Positions 1 through 7,583 of a stretch of 37,172 nucleotides of DNA are shown here, one piece after another. The notes under the pieces are model-generated. The model searched no databases, was not told the origin of the DNA, and saw nothing but the letters and a program-made list of their open reading frames with translations. This stretch comes from Candidatus Uhrbacteria bacterium (lineage in GTDB: Bacteria; Patescibacteriota; Patescibacteriia; UBA9934): contig DMOG01000020.1 of the NCBI GenBank assembly GCA_003453595.1, positions 1 to 37,172 on the forward strand, given 5' to 3'. The position numbers and the translations under genes are program-made. Every line of letters starts with the position of its first letter. The first letter of the stretch is position 1.

Positions 1-213
1 AAAAGAAATAATAAAAATAAAAATCGAGATTTGGATAATTGGCGTTCAAAAACCAGAATGCCTTTCGAAGGAAACTTTTCAAAACTTAATCATCGAGCTA
101 GATATCGAGGACAGACAAAAGTATTATTTCAGTGTCTAGCCGAAGCTATCTGTCATAACCTAAAGAAAGCCATCAAAATCTTGCCCAATAATTCAATCCA
201 ACTTCAAACATAA
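1..213 (+). CDS. C-terminal part of a DDE-transposase-like protein (cut by window edge)
   Basis: The frame is open from base 1 to the TAA at 211-213, so the gene starts outside the window. The visible 70 residues are Lys/Asn/Arg-rich and end with a segment of the form RYRGQTKVLFQCLAEAICHNLKK. This resembles the last helix of IS4/IS5/IS1182-type DDE transposases, where an Arg-Gly turn is followed by a hydrophobic helix ending in N-L/I-K-K. No catalytic residue can be seen because only the tail is present. The family call is by resemblance only. No clear terminal inverted repeat was found in the roughly 250 bases downstream. Confidence 0.45.
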   Translation, partial: KRNNKNKNRDLDNWRSKTRMPFEGNFSKLNHRARYRGQTKVLFQCLAEAICHNLKKAIKILPNNSIQLQT

Positions 214-456
214 AACACTTCCAAGGGCGGATTGTATTTAGAAGGACAGAAAAAGAACAAAAATCAATCCAAAATAAAAAAGATCCTAACATAGGAATCC
301 TTAAATAGGGTTTGTTTTTTATTCTTGATAGTTTTTTAGTTAAAAATTGGATTGGGGAACATGCCCCGAAGGGGGAGGTAGCCTGCCGTTCCATAGCTCC
401 ATCATTAGTGGGGCGAAGGACGGAGGGGGTCGTAGAGTAATCGGGGGGTTTTGTGA
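214..456. other. Intergenic spacer with GC-rich repeat-like tail
   Basis: No credible gene is seen. The first part (214-350) is AT-rich and could hold the end of the insertion sequence whose transposase tail precedes it. Bases 361-450 are G-rich (runs of GGGG, CCCCGAAGGGGG) and look like a decayed member of the dispersed G/C-tract repeats seen at 1606 and 5913. Confidence 0.35.
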
Positions 457-469
457 TAAAATATAAGTA
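457..469 (+). promoter_or_regulatory. Extended -10 promoter directly upstream of tgt
   Basis: TGATAAAAT provides a TGN-extended -10 (box at 457-462). Only six bases separate it from the ATG at 469, so transcription should begin at or next to the start codon. No Shine-Dalgarno is present. No convincing -35 is visible. Confidence 0.5.
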
Positions 470-1596
470 TGTTCAAAATAATAAATACAAATAACAAAGC
501 TCGTCGCGGAGTTTTAGAAACTGCGCATGGAAGTATTCAAACTCCATTTTTTATGCCAATTGCGACCAAGGGTGCTGTGAAGAGTTTGTCGTCAGGTGAT
601 GTGCGTGAACTTGGTGCGCAAATTGTTTTATCAAATACTTATCATTTGTGGTTGAGACCGGGCAGTGAAGGGATGCGAAAGTTGGGTGGCCTTCATAATT
701 TTATGAAATGGGATGGCCCAATCTTGACTGACAGCGGTGGATATCAAGTGTTTAGTTTATCCAAGATGAACAAGACTGATGAAGATGGAGTTGCGTTCCA
801 ATCCCATCTTGATGGTAGACGCATCAAAATTTCTCCTGAAGGCTCTATGGCGATGCAGTCTGCGATTGGTTCTGACATTATTATGCAGTTTGATGATGTG
901 GCTGCCGGTGATTCATCACATGAGCGTTATCAAGAGGCCATGGAGCGATCATTGCGTTGGGCAAAAAGATGTAAGGATTCTTACAATCATAATCAGAAGT
1001 TATTTGGAATTGTGCAAGGCGGAACTCATGAGGATCTTCGCGAGCAATCAATCAAGGGCCTAACTGAGATTGGTTTTGATGGCTATGCTATCGGTGGTTT
1101 ATCAGTGGGTGAAAGTCGTGAGCATACTTTTAGAATCACCAAGTTTTTAGCGAGAAAAATGCCAGAAGATAAGCCGAGGTATTTTATGGGTGGGGGCATG
1201 CCAGAGGAAATTGTTTATTATGTGAGCGTTGGCGTTGATATGTTTGACTGTGTTTTACCAACCCGCAATGCCCGTCACGGTACATTATTTTTGTGGAAAA
1301 AAGATCCAACCGAGGCTGTGCGTGATGCTTTTGAACTAGCTTGCGACGGTGCATGTGATGAAAGAATTGCTAACGCCATGTACAACAAAGTCCAAATCAC
1401 TCGCGAATCTTTCGAGTTTGATCAAACCATGATCGATCCCTTTAGCGATTGTCCAACTTCAAAAACATATTCAAAAGCATACTTGCGACATCTTTTTAAA
1501 ACCGAAGAACTTTTATCATACCGCCTAGCTACAATGCAGAATTTGAGATTTTACTTTAGGCTAATGGAGGAGCTTCGATCAAATATTGAAGGTTAG
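469..1596 (+). CDS. tgt: tRNA-guanine transglycosylase (queuine/preQ1 insertion), zinc site degraded
   Basis: This 375-aa protein matches the bacterial TGT family, which exchanges guanine-34 of tRNA Asp/Asn/His/Tyr for preQ1 or queuine. Visible hallmarks are TDSGGYQ (Asp88), QFDD (141-143), GIVQGG (180-185), GGLSVGE (209-215) and the nucleophile segment DMFDCVLPTRNARHG (Asp260). The family's CxCxxC...H zinc site near the C terminus is mostly missing: the positions read Ser326, Cys328, Ser331 and Gln357. An extra segment around 289-297 contributes two cysteines (ACDGACDE). No queuosine-synthesis genes lie nearby, so base salvage is possible. The ATG at 469 sits six bases after a -10 box and has no ribosome binding site. 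Confidence 0.93.
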   Translation: MFKIINTNNKARRGVLETAHGSIQTPFFMPIATKGAVKSLSSGDVRELGAQIVLSNTYHLWLRPGSEGMRKLGGLHNFMKWDGPILTDSGGYQVFSLSKMNKTDEDGVAFQSHLDGRRIKISPEGSMAMQSAIGSDIIMQFDDVAAGDSSHERYQEAMERSLRWAKRCKDSYNHNQKLFGIVQGGTHEDLREQSIKGLTEIGFDGYAIGGLSVGESREHTFRITKFLARKMPEDKPRYFMGGGMPEEIVYYVSVGVDMFDCVLPTRNARHGTLFLWKKDPTEAVRDAFELACDGACDERIANAMYNKVQITRESFEFDQTMIDPFSDCPTSKTYSKAYLRHLFKTEELLSYRLATMQNLRFYFRLMEELRSNIEG

Positions 1597-1605
1597 ACAC
1601 TTGAT

Positions 1606-1675
1606 TCCCCCTCCTTTTTAAGGAGGGGTTAGCTGTGCCACTCCGAAGCTTTGCAGAGCGAAGGGCGGGGGTGGT
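1606..1675. repeat. Dispersed palindromic repeat, copy A
   Basis: A hairpin of CCCCTCC / GGAGGGG is followed by the core TGTGCCACTCCGAAGCT and then GCAGAGCGAAGGG. The core is nearly identical to 5946-5980 inside the DUF192 gene. It may also serve as a transcription stop for tgt. Downstream to 1780 the spacer holds TCTGAATTCT twice and oligopyrimidine runs, with no gene. Confidence 0.7.
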
Positions 1676-1782
1676 TATTTTGGAAAGTGGTTTTTCATTC
1701 CGAGTTCTGTGTCTGAATTCTAATTTTGTGCACTTCTGAATTCTGACACTACCTTCTACTTTCTTCATTCCACCTTCTGCGA

Positions 1783-1795
1783 TATAATTAACTCA
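1783..1795 (+). promoter_or_regulatory. Consensus -10 box six bases before a start codon
   Basis: TATAAT at 1783-1788 is followed by six bases and the ATG at 1795. The spacing implies a leaderless transcript for the small membrane protein and the downstream Clp-like gene. No clear -35 is visible. Confidence 0.55.
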
Positions 1796-2166
1796 TGCAA
1801 ATATTTTTATTAGGTTTGAGATATTTTTTCATCGACCTTATCGGAGGCGTTGTTCGCTTTCCGTTTTGGTGGTACACCCATGGACTTGTTTTTGTGGCTC
1901 GTGGTGGATGGGGTTGGATTTCTGGATATGCAAAATCACTGGCTTTAAATGTGTGGGTGAAAAATTTATTTGTGCCAATGTATGGCATGTATGATTGGCA
2001 AAGTAGGATTATTAGTTTTTTTATGCGCGTGGCGCAAATCATTGGTCGCGCTATTGGAGTTTTTATTTTGATTATTTTAGTAGTGCTGTTTCTTGCACTT
2101 TATGTTGCGATTCTTCCAGTTACTGTGATTACTTTTATTTATCAATTCCTAGCGCTTTATGTCTGA
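1795..2166 (+). CDS. Small multi-pass membrane protein, unknown
   Basis: The product is 123 residues and rich in Phe/Trp/Tyr. It has a hydrophobic first segment (about 3-30, with an RFPFWWYTHGL patch) and a long hydrophobic stretch at about 85-120 that could form one or two membrane spans. I recognise no domain. It overlaps the next gene by eight bases (ATG at 2159, stop TGA at 2164-2166), which suggests translational coupling with the membrane-anchored Clp-like ATPase and a shared function in the membrane. The functional link is inference. Confidence 0.75.
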   Translation: MQIFLLGLRYFFIDLIGGVVRFPFWWYTHGLVFVARGGWGWISGYAKSLALNVWVKNLFVPMYGMYDWQSRIISFFMRVAQIIGRAIGVFILIILVVLFLALYVAILPVTVITFIYQFLALYV

Positions 2167-4792
2167 TCAAGAGCAAAAGAATATTCAACAGGGCATAGCC
2201 GGAGTTTTGGTAGACGGAGTTTTTTGGTATTGGAAAGAAAAGTTATCACAAGCAACGATCGAACTGCGATTGATTCGTAATAAGATAAATAAAATAATTA
2301 ATGGAATAGCAGTAGCGATATTTTTCGGATGTGCTGTGTTTGTTGGTTTGTCGATTTGGTTTGGTGGCGTTCAAGAAATGTTGGAAATATCTTTTTGGCA
2401 AAGACCGCAGTTAATTAGTTTGGTAGGTCTTTTCGCACTTTTGTGTATTCTGTTTATATTTTTCAGAGTTCAGGATAAAAAAATGCAAGTGCAAAAACTT
2501 CCAAAGACAAAATTAGAAGTTTTTGAAGTTTCCACAATCCCAAGCTTGGATATTGCTCAAAAACATAAAGATATCGGAATAGTATTAGCCGATGATGCTC
2601 GGGCTGCAATCGAGGATGCATTTCACATTGCTCTTAAAGGTGGCCAAGCACAGGTTACGGCTGTTCATTTATTTTTGGGAACTTTATCAAGCCGAGCAGT
2701 ATCTTTATTGTTTGTGAGATTGGGAATTACATTTGATCAGATCAGGGACGCTTTGCGTAGAAGATTATCAACTCAGGAAAAGGGAAGTGCAGTTTTTGAC
2801 ACCAAAGCACAGGCTGTGGTTTGTCAGGCATTTGCTAGTGCATTGTCTCGTCACCGTAGTCAAGTTAGTGCAATCGAGATATTTATTTCCGCTTTTGCGG
2901 CAGACGAATTTTTGCAAGAGCTATTGTTTTCAGTTGGCATTGAACCTGGAGAACTTAAAAATGCTGTTGAATGGATCCGTATTAATGAAGAGCTAGTTGA
3001 TCGGTACACAAAATTTCGCCAAGCTGCATCCTACAAGCCAACCAAGGGAATGGACCGGGCTTATACTGCAGTAGCGACTCCATTTTTAGATCGTGTGTCT
3101 GAGGATTTGACCCGCTCAGCTGTACTTGGTCGTTTGCCAATTCTTATCGGACGAGATAGGGAAATGAATAATTTATTGCGGGCTATCGAAGGAGGAAGAC
3201 AAAGCGTTGTGTTAGTTGGTCCGTCTGGCGTAGGAAAAGATGCCATTGTCTATGGATTGGCAGAGCGCATGGTTGAGGAAAGAGTGCCAAAGAGTTTGCA
3301 AGACAAGCGACTTGTGAAAATTTCAGTTCCACATATTGTTAGTGCGCAAGGTGGATCAAGTGCTGAGGAAAGATTTTTATACACTTTAACTGAAGTTGCT
3401 CGCTCTGGAAATATTATTTTAGTTATTGAAAATATTGATCAACTCACAGGTTCACTGGGGATTGATTTGTCAGCTGTGCTTTCGTCAGAACTGGAAAAGG
3501 GCTACACATTTGTGATTGGAACATGCTCATCAGAATCATATGCTCGCGGTCTGGAGTCTACCACTCTTGGTCAAAAACTTGAGAAGGTTATAGTTGAAGA
3601 ACCAATGCGTGATGATGCAATTCATATTTTAGAATCAAAAGTTGGTGGAATTGAAAATAAAAACAAAGTTGTTTTCACATACGAGGCCCTTGCTAGCTTG
3701 GTTGATTTTTCCACTCGTTATTTACATGATCAGTATTTGCCGCAAAAAGCCATTGTGCTAGCACAGGAGGTTGGACAAACAGTTGGATCAGAAGGTTTGG
3801 AGTGGGCAAAGGTCACCAAAGAGCATGTGGCAAAATTAATTTCAGATAAAACTAATGTGCCTGTAACTCAGGTCTCGCAAGAAGAAAGTAGTGCTTTGCT
3901 TAATCTGGAAGAGCGCATGCATGAGCGAATTATTGGACAAGAAGAAGCAGTGAGCGCTGTTTCCTCAGCTTTGCGTCGAGCCCGCGTTGAACTGCGATCA
4001 GAGAGTAGACCGATTGCCAACTTCTTGTTCTTGGGGCCAACCGGAGTTGGAAAAACAGAGTTAGCAAAAACAACTGCAGAAGTTTATTTTGGCAGTGAAA
4101 ATACCATGTTGCGTTTTGACATGTCTGAATATCAAGACAAGTCATCAATCGCGCGTTTAATTGGCGCATCAGGCGAGCCAGGGCTTTTAACAGAAGCAGT
4201 GCGTAAAAATCCATTTTCATTATTATTACTCGATGAGTTAGAAAAAGCCCATCCAGATTTATTAAACTTGTTCTTACAGGTCATGGACGATGGCCGACTT
4301 ACCGATGGCATGGGGCGCACGGTTGATTTTACAAATGTGATTTTGATTGCCACTTCCAACGCTGGTACACAGTACATTCAGGAAGAAGTGCAAAAGCAGA
4401 CTCCACTTGAGCAAATCAAAGCACATTTACTAGAAGAAGAATTAAAGCAGATTTACCGACCAGAGTTTTTGAATAGATTTGACGGAGTAATGATCTTTAA
4501 ACCATTGTCGCAAGAGGATGTAGTCGCCATCGCTTACTTGCTCATCAAAAAAGTTGAGCAAAGACTTGATGCTAAAGGGATCAGATTTGAGGCCACTGAC
4601 GAGGCAGTTTACGAGTTAGCAAAGCTTGGGTTTGATCCAAAGTTTGGCGCTCGACCTTTACGCCGCGTAATTCAGGAGCGTGTGGATAACTCAATTGCAG
4701 AGTACTTATTACAAGGAAAAGTGAGTAGGCGAGACACGCTAGTGCTTAAGGCTGGAGGCGTGATTGAGATAAAGAAAGCTGATGCGCTTTAG
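2159..4792 (+). CDS. Membrane-anchored Clp-family AAA+ ATPase with altered pore loops
   Basis: This 877-aa protein has two N-terminal membrane spans (about 47-68 and 84-103), a Clp-N repeat region (about 135-275), a first AAA+ module and a second AAA+ module with the ClpB-D2 small domain. Module 1 looks inactive: its Walker A reads GPSGVGKD (354-361) and its Walker B ends IEN instead of DE (419-427). Module 2 looks active: GPTGVGKT (626-633), LLLLDE (688-693), SNAG sensor 1, RPEFLNR and the sensor-2 FGAR. The usual D2 loop with GYVG is replaced by SGEPG (about 671-675), and the D1 YRGEFE loop by GGSSAEE. No ClpP-docking LGF/IGF tripeptide is seen. It is probably not a ClpP partner and may act as a membrane chaperone or remodelling ATPase (inference). 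Confidence 0.88.
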   Translation: MSDQEQKNIQQGIAGVLVDGVFWYWKEKLSQATIELRLIRNKINKIINGIAVAIFFGCAVFVGLSIWFGGVQEMLEISFWQRPQLISLVGLFALLCILFIFFRVQDKKMQVQKLPKTKLEVFEVSTIPSLDIAQKHKDIGIVLADDARAAIEDAFHIALKGGQAQVTAVHLFLGTLSSRAVSLLFVRLGITFDQIRDALRRRLSTQEKGSAVFDTKAQAVVCQAFASALSRHRSQVSAIEIFISAFAADEFLQELLFSVGIEPGELKNAVEWIRINEELVDRYTKFRQAASYKPTKGMDRAYTAVATPFLDRVSEDLTRSAVLGRLPILIGRDREMNNLLRAIEGGRQSVVLVGPSGVGKDAIVYGLAERMVEERVPKSLQDKRLVKISVPHIVSAQGGSSAEERFLYTLTEVARSGNIILVIENIDQLTGSLGIDLSAVLSSELEKGYTFVIGTCSSESYARGLESTTLGQKLEKVIVEEPMRDDAIHILESKVGGIENKNKVVFTYEALASLVDFSTRYLHDQYLPQKAIVLAQEVGQTVGSEGLEWAKVTKEHVAKLISDKTNVPVTQVSQEESSALLNLEERMHERIIGQEEAVSAVSSALRRARVELRSESRPIANFLFLGPTGVGKTELAKTTAEVYFGSENTMLRFDMSEYQDKSSIARLIGASGEPGLLTEAVRKNPFSLLLLDELEKAHPDLLNLFLQVMDDGRLTDGMGRTVDFTNVILIATSNAGTQYIQEEVQKQTPLEQIKAHLLEEELKQIYRPEFLNRFDGVMIFKPLSQEDVVAIAYLLIKKVEQRLDAKGIRFEATDEAVYELAKLGFDPKFGARPLRRVIQERVDNSIAEYLLQGKVSRRDTLVLKAGGVIEIKKADAL

Positions 4793-4821
4793 CTTTAAAC
4801 TTTTGGCTTTTTGCTTTAAAC

Positions 4822-4832
4822 TATAGTCACTA
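4822..4832 (+). promoter_or_regulatory. Possible -10 box against the start of the WecA/MraY-like gene
   Basis: TATAGT (4822-4827) lies only four bases before the ATG at 4832. It fits a leaderless start only if transcription begins very close to the box. Read-through from the Clp-like gene 40 bases upstream is an alternative. Confidence 0.35.
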
Positions 4833-5860
4833 TGCCTTCATGGTGGATTTATCCAGTTTTATTAAGCTTTCTGTTTTCTTTGCTTTTATGCGACTGGGCA
4901 CGAGCTTTGGGTCGCAAGTTTGGCTTTATTGATGAGCCGAAAGTAGCTAGAAAAACCCACAAAGGCGGAGTCTCAACTCTTGGCGGAGTTGGGATATTTA
5001 TTTCAATTTCAATTGTTCTAATCGGAGTTTTATTATTTTCAGATGAACTATCGTCTGGCGCCATGCAAAATCAGCACTTTGTTGGTTACTTACTAGGTGG
5101 TTTAATTTTGATGATTGGCGGGTTAGCTGATGATAAGTTTAATCTTCGCGCTCGATATTCGATTTTATTTCCCATCATAGCCGCATTGGTGGCAGCTGGA
5201 TTTGGTATTGGAGTTTCAAAAATTACAAACCCACTTGGTGGGTTTTTTGAGATAGGTGAGATCTTTTCGTTTGGCATCACATTTGTTTGGCTTTTGGGCA
5301 TGACTTATGTGACAAAGTTGCTTGATGGCCTTGATGGGCTTTCGTCAGGCGTTAGTTCTGTTGCGGGGCTGATGATGGGTGCTCTGGCTCTCTCAGTAGC
5401 GTTTTATCAGCCAGACTCAGCTTTACTCGCATTTATTATGGTTGCGGGTTTTCTTGGATACTTGGTGTGGAATTGGAGTCCGGCCAGTATTTATTACGGC
5501 GAAGCAGGCAGTACCTTTGTTGGTTACTCGATCGGAGTTTTGGCAGTGATTGGTGGGGGAAAAATCGCTACAGCCTTGCTTGTGATGGCCATTCCATTAT
5601 TTGATATTATTTTTGTACTTTGGGATCGTTATCGATGTGGATCACCACTTTTTGCTGGTGATAGACGACATTTACATTTCCGACTGCGCGACCTAGGGCT
5701 GAGCACTAGATCGATCGTTTTAATTTATTACGCAGTAGCATTGATTTTTGGACTAACAACTTTAATTTTTGCCAGCTGGCAAAAGCTTTTGGTTCTGGGG
5801 ATACTATTTATTGCCATGCTTGTTTCAATCTTCACACTGCAAAAATGTCAAAAAATATGA
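4832..5860 (+). CDS. MraY/WecA-family polyprenyl-phosphate HexNAc-1-phosphate transferase
   Basis: This 342-aa polytopic protein (about ten hydrophobic segments) should move a sugar-1-phosphate from a UDP-sugar to undecaprenyl phosphate on the cytoplasmic face, starting a surface glycan. Family motifs in order are the N-terminal KTHKGGVSTLGG (41-52), LADDKFNL with the Asp pair at 100-101, LLDGLDGLSSG (163-173) and GDRRHLHFRL with the His pair (277-286). Two positions differ from the usual pattern. The residue in the GDAGS motif is Glu (YGEAGS, E224), and the Asn-rich lead-in of the DGLDGL motif is TK. The loop after residue 275 resembles WecA more than MraY. It overlaps the DUF192 gene by 16 bases. 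Confidence 0.85.
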   Translation: MPSWWIYPVLLSFLFSLLLCDWARALGRKFGFIDEPKVARKTHKGGVSTLGGVGIFISISIVLIGVLLFSDELSSGAMQNQHFVGYLLGGLILMIGGLADDKFNLRARYSILFPIIAALVAAGFGIGVSKITNPLGGFFEIGEIFSFGITFVWLLGMTYVTKLLDGLDGLSSGVSSVAGLMMGALALSVAFYQPDSALLAFIMVAGFLGYLVWNWSPASIYYGEAGSTFVGYSIGVLAVIGGGKIATALLVMAIPLFDIIFVLWDRYRCGSPLFAGDRRHLHFRLRDLGLSTRSIVLIYYAVALIFGLTTLIFASWQKLLVLGILFIAMLVSIFTLQKCQKI

Positions 5861-6357
5861 TTATAATTTTGGTTTTCATTGTCGTGGCTATCATCGGCAC
5901 GATAATAAGTTTCGGTCTCTCCCCCTTTTCTAAGGGGGAGTGGGATGTGCCACTCCGAAGCTCTGCAGAGCGAAGGGTGGGGGGGGTCGCCGAAAAAACT
6001 CAAATATCAATCAACAATCAAACTCTCGAGGTTTATATTGCTAATACAGAGCTCGATCGAATGCAAGGCTTGTCAGATGTTGTTTTTGAAGAGTTTGATG
6101 CTGACGGAATGTTATTTGAGTTTGAAGATCAAGCTGAAAGATATTTTTGGATGAAGGACATGATGTTTGCTTTGGATATTGTGTGGATTGTTAATGATCA
6201 GATTGTAAAGATCGAAACTGCGATCGATCCGCTGAATGATCAAGGAAATATTACAAACATGGACTCTCAACCATACGCTGTGGATAAAGTACTAGAGCTC
6301 CCAGCCGGAGGTGTGGATAAGTATCAGGTTGAGGTTGGACAGAGAATATTTAAGTAG
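5845..6357 (+). CDS. DUF192 protein with N-terminal membrane anchor and in-frame repeat insertion
   Basis: The protein has 170 residues. Residues 5-25 form a hydrophobic anchor or signal segment. The DUF192 domain spans about 53-165, with MQGLSDV, GMLFEFEDQAERYFWMKDM and FALDIVWI matching the family pattern GLM..., GMLF.F and FWMK...PLDI. The domain's molecular function is not established. Residues 25-48 (LSPFSKGEWD...RRVGGV) are encoded by a copy of the dispersed genomic repeat also seen at 1606 and 13969, inserted just after the anchor without breaking the frame. The gene starts inside the end of the WecA/MraY-like gene. Confidence 0.85.
   Translation: MSKNMIIILVFIVVAIIGTIISFGLSPFSKGEWDVPLRSSAERRVGGVAEKTQISINNQTLEVYIANTELDRMQGLSDVVFEEFDADGMLFEFEDQAERYFWMKDMMFALDIVWIVNDQIVKIETAIDPLNDQGNITNMDSQPYAVDKVLELPAGGVDKYQVEVGQRIFK
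5913..5988 (+). repeat. Dispersed palindromic repeat, copy B, inside a coding sequence
   Basis: The left half (CGGTCTCTCCCCC, then TTTT, then AAGGGGGAGTGGGA) matches the intergenic copy at 13969-14007. The right half (TGTGCCACTCCGAAGCT, GCAGAGCGAAGGG) matches the intergenic copy at 1606-1675. It is translated as residues 25-48 of the DUF192 protein. Confidence 0.8.
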
Positions 6358-6393
6358 GGGATCAGGTCGTTACTTGTAACATTTTAATGAAAT

Positions 6394-6491
6394 CAGTCCG
6401 GTATCAAACAGCTAAGCTGAAATAGTCCGGACTGGAATAGCTAAGCTGAAATAGCTAAGCTGAATCAATCCGGGCTAAAACAGCTAAGCTG
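6394..6491. repeat. REP-like cluster R1 (four AGCTAAGCTG units)
   Basis: AGCTAAGCTG occurs at 6410, 6439, 6453 and 6482. The first follows CAGTCCGGTATCAAAC and the second follows AGTCCGGACTGGAAT. The same elements flank the RAYT transposase at 11714 and 12526 and recur inverted at 36678. About 30 bases of left flank (GTTAC...ATTTTAAT.AAATC) are shared with the copy at 36678. This stretch fills the gap between the DUF192 gene and rplU. Confidence 0.85.
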
Positions 6492-6502
6492 AATGGTGAT
6501 TA

Positions 6503-6531
6503 TTGACTAATCTCGGTCAATTTGGTACACT
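6503..6531 (+). promoter_or_regulatory. rplU promoter with structured leader
   Basis: TTGACT (6503-6508), a 17-base spacer and TACACT (6526-6531) form a good sigma70-like promoter. It is followed by TTTCGCG, the same downstream sequence as at the tRNA-Glu promoter. The predicted leader of about 78 bases contains the hairpin CATCGA-TTATG-TCGATG, which could be a ribosomal-protein leader. That role is inference. Confidence 0.65.
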
Positions 6532-6615
6532 TTTCGCGTTAATTAATAAGGCATGTTTCCGGCGAGTAAACGCATCGATTATGTCGATGGGCCGTCCACA
6601 GCCACAAATAAGTCT

Positions 6616-6930
6616 ATGTTCGCAATTATTCAAACAGGAGGAAAGCAGTATTTGGTTCAAGAAGGCCAAGAACTCAAGGTTGAAAAGCTTGAGAAAAGCG
6701 ATGGTGAAAGCATTGAACTTGAAGCTTTGCTAGTCAGTGATGACGAAGGGGCTAACACAAAAATCGGCGCTCCAACAGTAGCTGGTGCAAAAGTAACAGC
6801 AACTGTGATGGAAACCGGAAAAGGAAAAAAAGTGATGGTTGTAAAATACAAGCCAAAGTCACGATACCGTCGAAAGAATGGACATCGTCAACCTTTCACA
6901 AAGATTAAGATCGAAAAGATAGTTGCTTAA
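6616..6930 (+). CDS. rplU: 50S ribosomal protein L21
   Basis: The 104-aa protein begins MFAIIQTGGKQYLV, the standard L21 N terminus, and ends with the basic YKPKSRYRRKNGHRQ segment that contacts 23S rRNA. The ATG at 6616 was chosen over an in-frame ATG at 6553 because family members begin MFAII/MYAII and the extra 21 residues have no counterpart. The usual partner rpmA (L27) does not follow. Instead the gene ends in a terminator shared with convergent recR. Confidence 0.97.
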   Translation: MFAIIQTGGKQYLVQEGQELKVEKLEKSDGESIELEALLVSDDEGANTKIGAPTVAGAKVTATVMETGKGKKVMVVKYKPKSRYRRKNGHRQPFTKIKIEKIVA

Positions 6931-6937
6931 ATAAGCT

Positions 6938-6975
6938 AAAAAACACCCTACGCAATTATGTTGGGTGTTTTTTTT
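6938..6975. terminator. Bidirectional terminator between rplU and recR
   Basis: AAAAAACACCC pairs with GGGTGTTTTTTTT around a 14-base loop. The A-run on one side and the T-run on the other let it serve both converging genes. Confidence 0.85.
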
Positions 6976-6977
6976 AT

Positions 6978-7577
6978 TTACATCTCACTTCGGCCGATTA
7001 GTGCGTCGCCTAAGGTTACTTCGTCGGTGTATTCCAGGTCAGCTCCGATTGGAAGCCCTCGCGCCAAGCGTGTTGCTCGTCGATCTAGCTCTTTAATTTT
7101 TCGCGCCAAGTACATCATTGTGGTTTCCCCATGCACATCAGGTGAGAAGGCTAGGATGACTTCTTTTATTTCCGGATGCTCGCTCAGGCGAACGATTAAC
7201 TCTTTGACATGGAGCACATCAGGGGTTTGACCTTCGATTGGATTTAAGACTCCACCTAATACTAAATATTTTCCATGATAAACATTAGCTGCTTCAATTG
7301 TGGAAATGTCGCGAGATTCGGAAACAACGCAGAGTATATTTTTTGCTCGTTTATCATCACGACAAATTGAGCAAATCGGCTCTTCAGTATAAGCGAAACA
7401 TTCTTTACAAGTTTGGACATGTGAAAGATCAACAATAGCGCGAGCCATTCGCTCACGCTCATCTTGTCGCATGGAAAGCAACGCAAACGCGTATCGCAGT
7501 GCAGTCTTGGGACCAACACCAGGAAAACGCGTCATCGCTGCCACCACATTATGAATTGGAGCAGGGAATTTACGCAT
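6978..7577 (-). CDS. recR: Recombination mediator RecR
   Basis: The 199-aa protein carries a helix-hairpin-helix (FPGVGPKTALRYAF, 18-31), a four-cysteine zinc finger (C57, C60, C69, C72), a Toprim core beginning LCVVSESRD (82-90) and the C-terminal ARGLPIGADLEYTDEVT signature. RecR helps load RecA on gapped DNA with RecF/RecO. It starts six bases after the stop of the 88-aa upstream gene and follows ybaB and dnaB on the same strand, an arrangement close to the common dnaX-ybaB-recR operon but with dnaB in place of dnaX. Confidence 0.96.
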   Translation of the reverse strand: MRKFPAPIHNVVAAMTRFPGVGPKTALRYAFALLSMRQDERERMARAIVDLSHVQTCKECFAYTEEPICSICRDDKRAKNILCVVSESRDISTIEAANVYHGKYLVLGGVLNPIEGQTPDVLHVKELIVRLSEHPEIKEVILAFSPDVHGETTMMYLARKIKELDRRATRLARGLPIGADLEYTDEVTLGDALIGRSEM

Positions 7578-7583
7578 GTTTTA

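Noticed and set aside
3930..4220. Minus-strand frames inside the Clp-like gene
   Set aside because: They are shadows of a well-supported AAA+ coding sequence and show no domain, ribosome site or promoter.
6394..6491. CRISPR array from the repeated AGCTAAGCTG
   Set aside because: Units are only 10 bases with irregular 4-19 base gaps that are themselves repeated, and no cas genes are present. A REP-like family with a RAYT gene explains them better.
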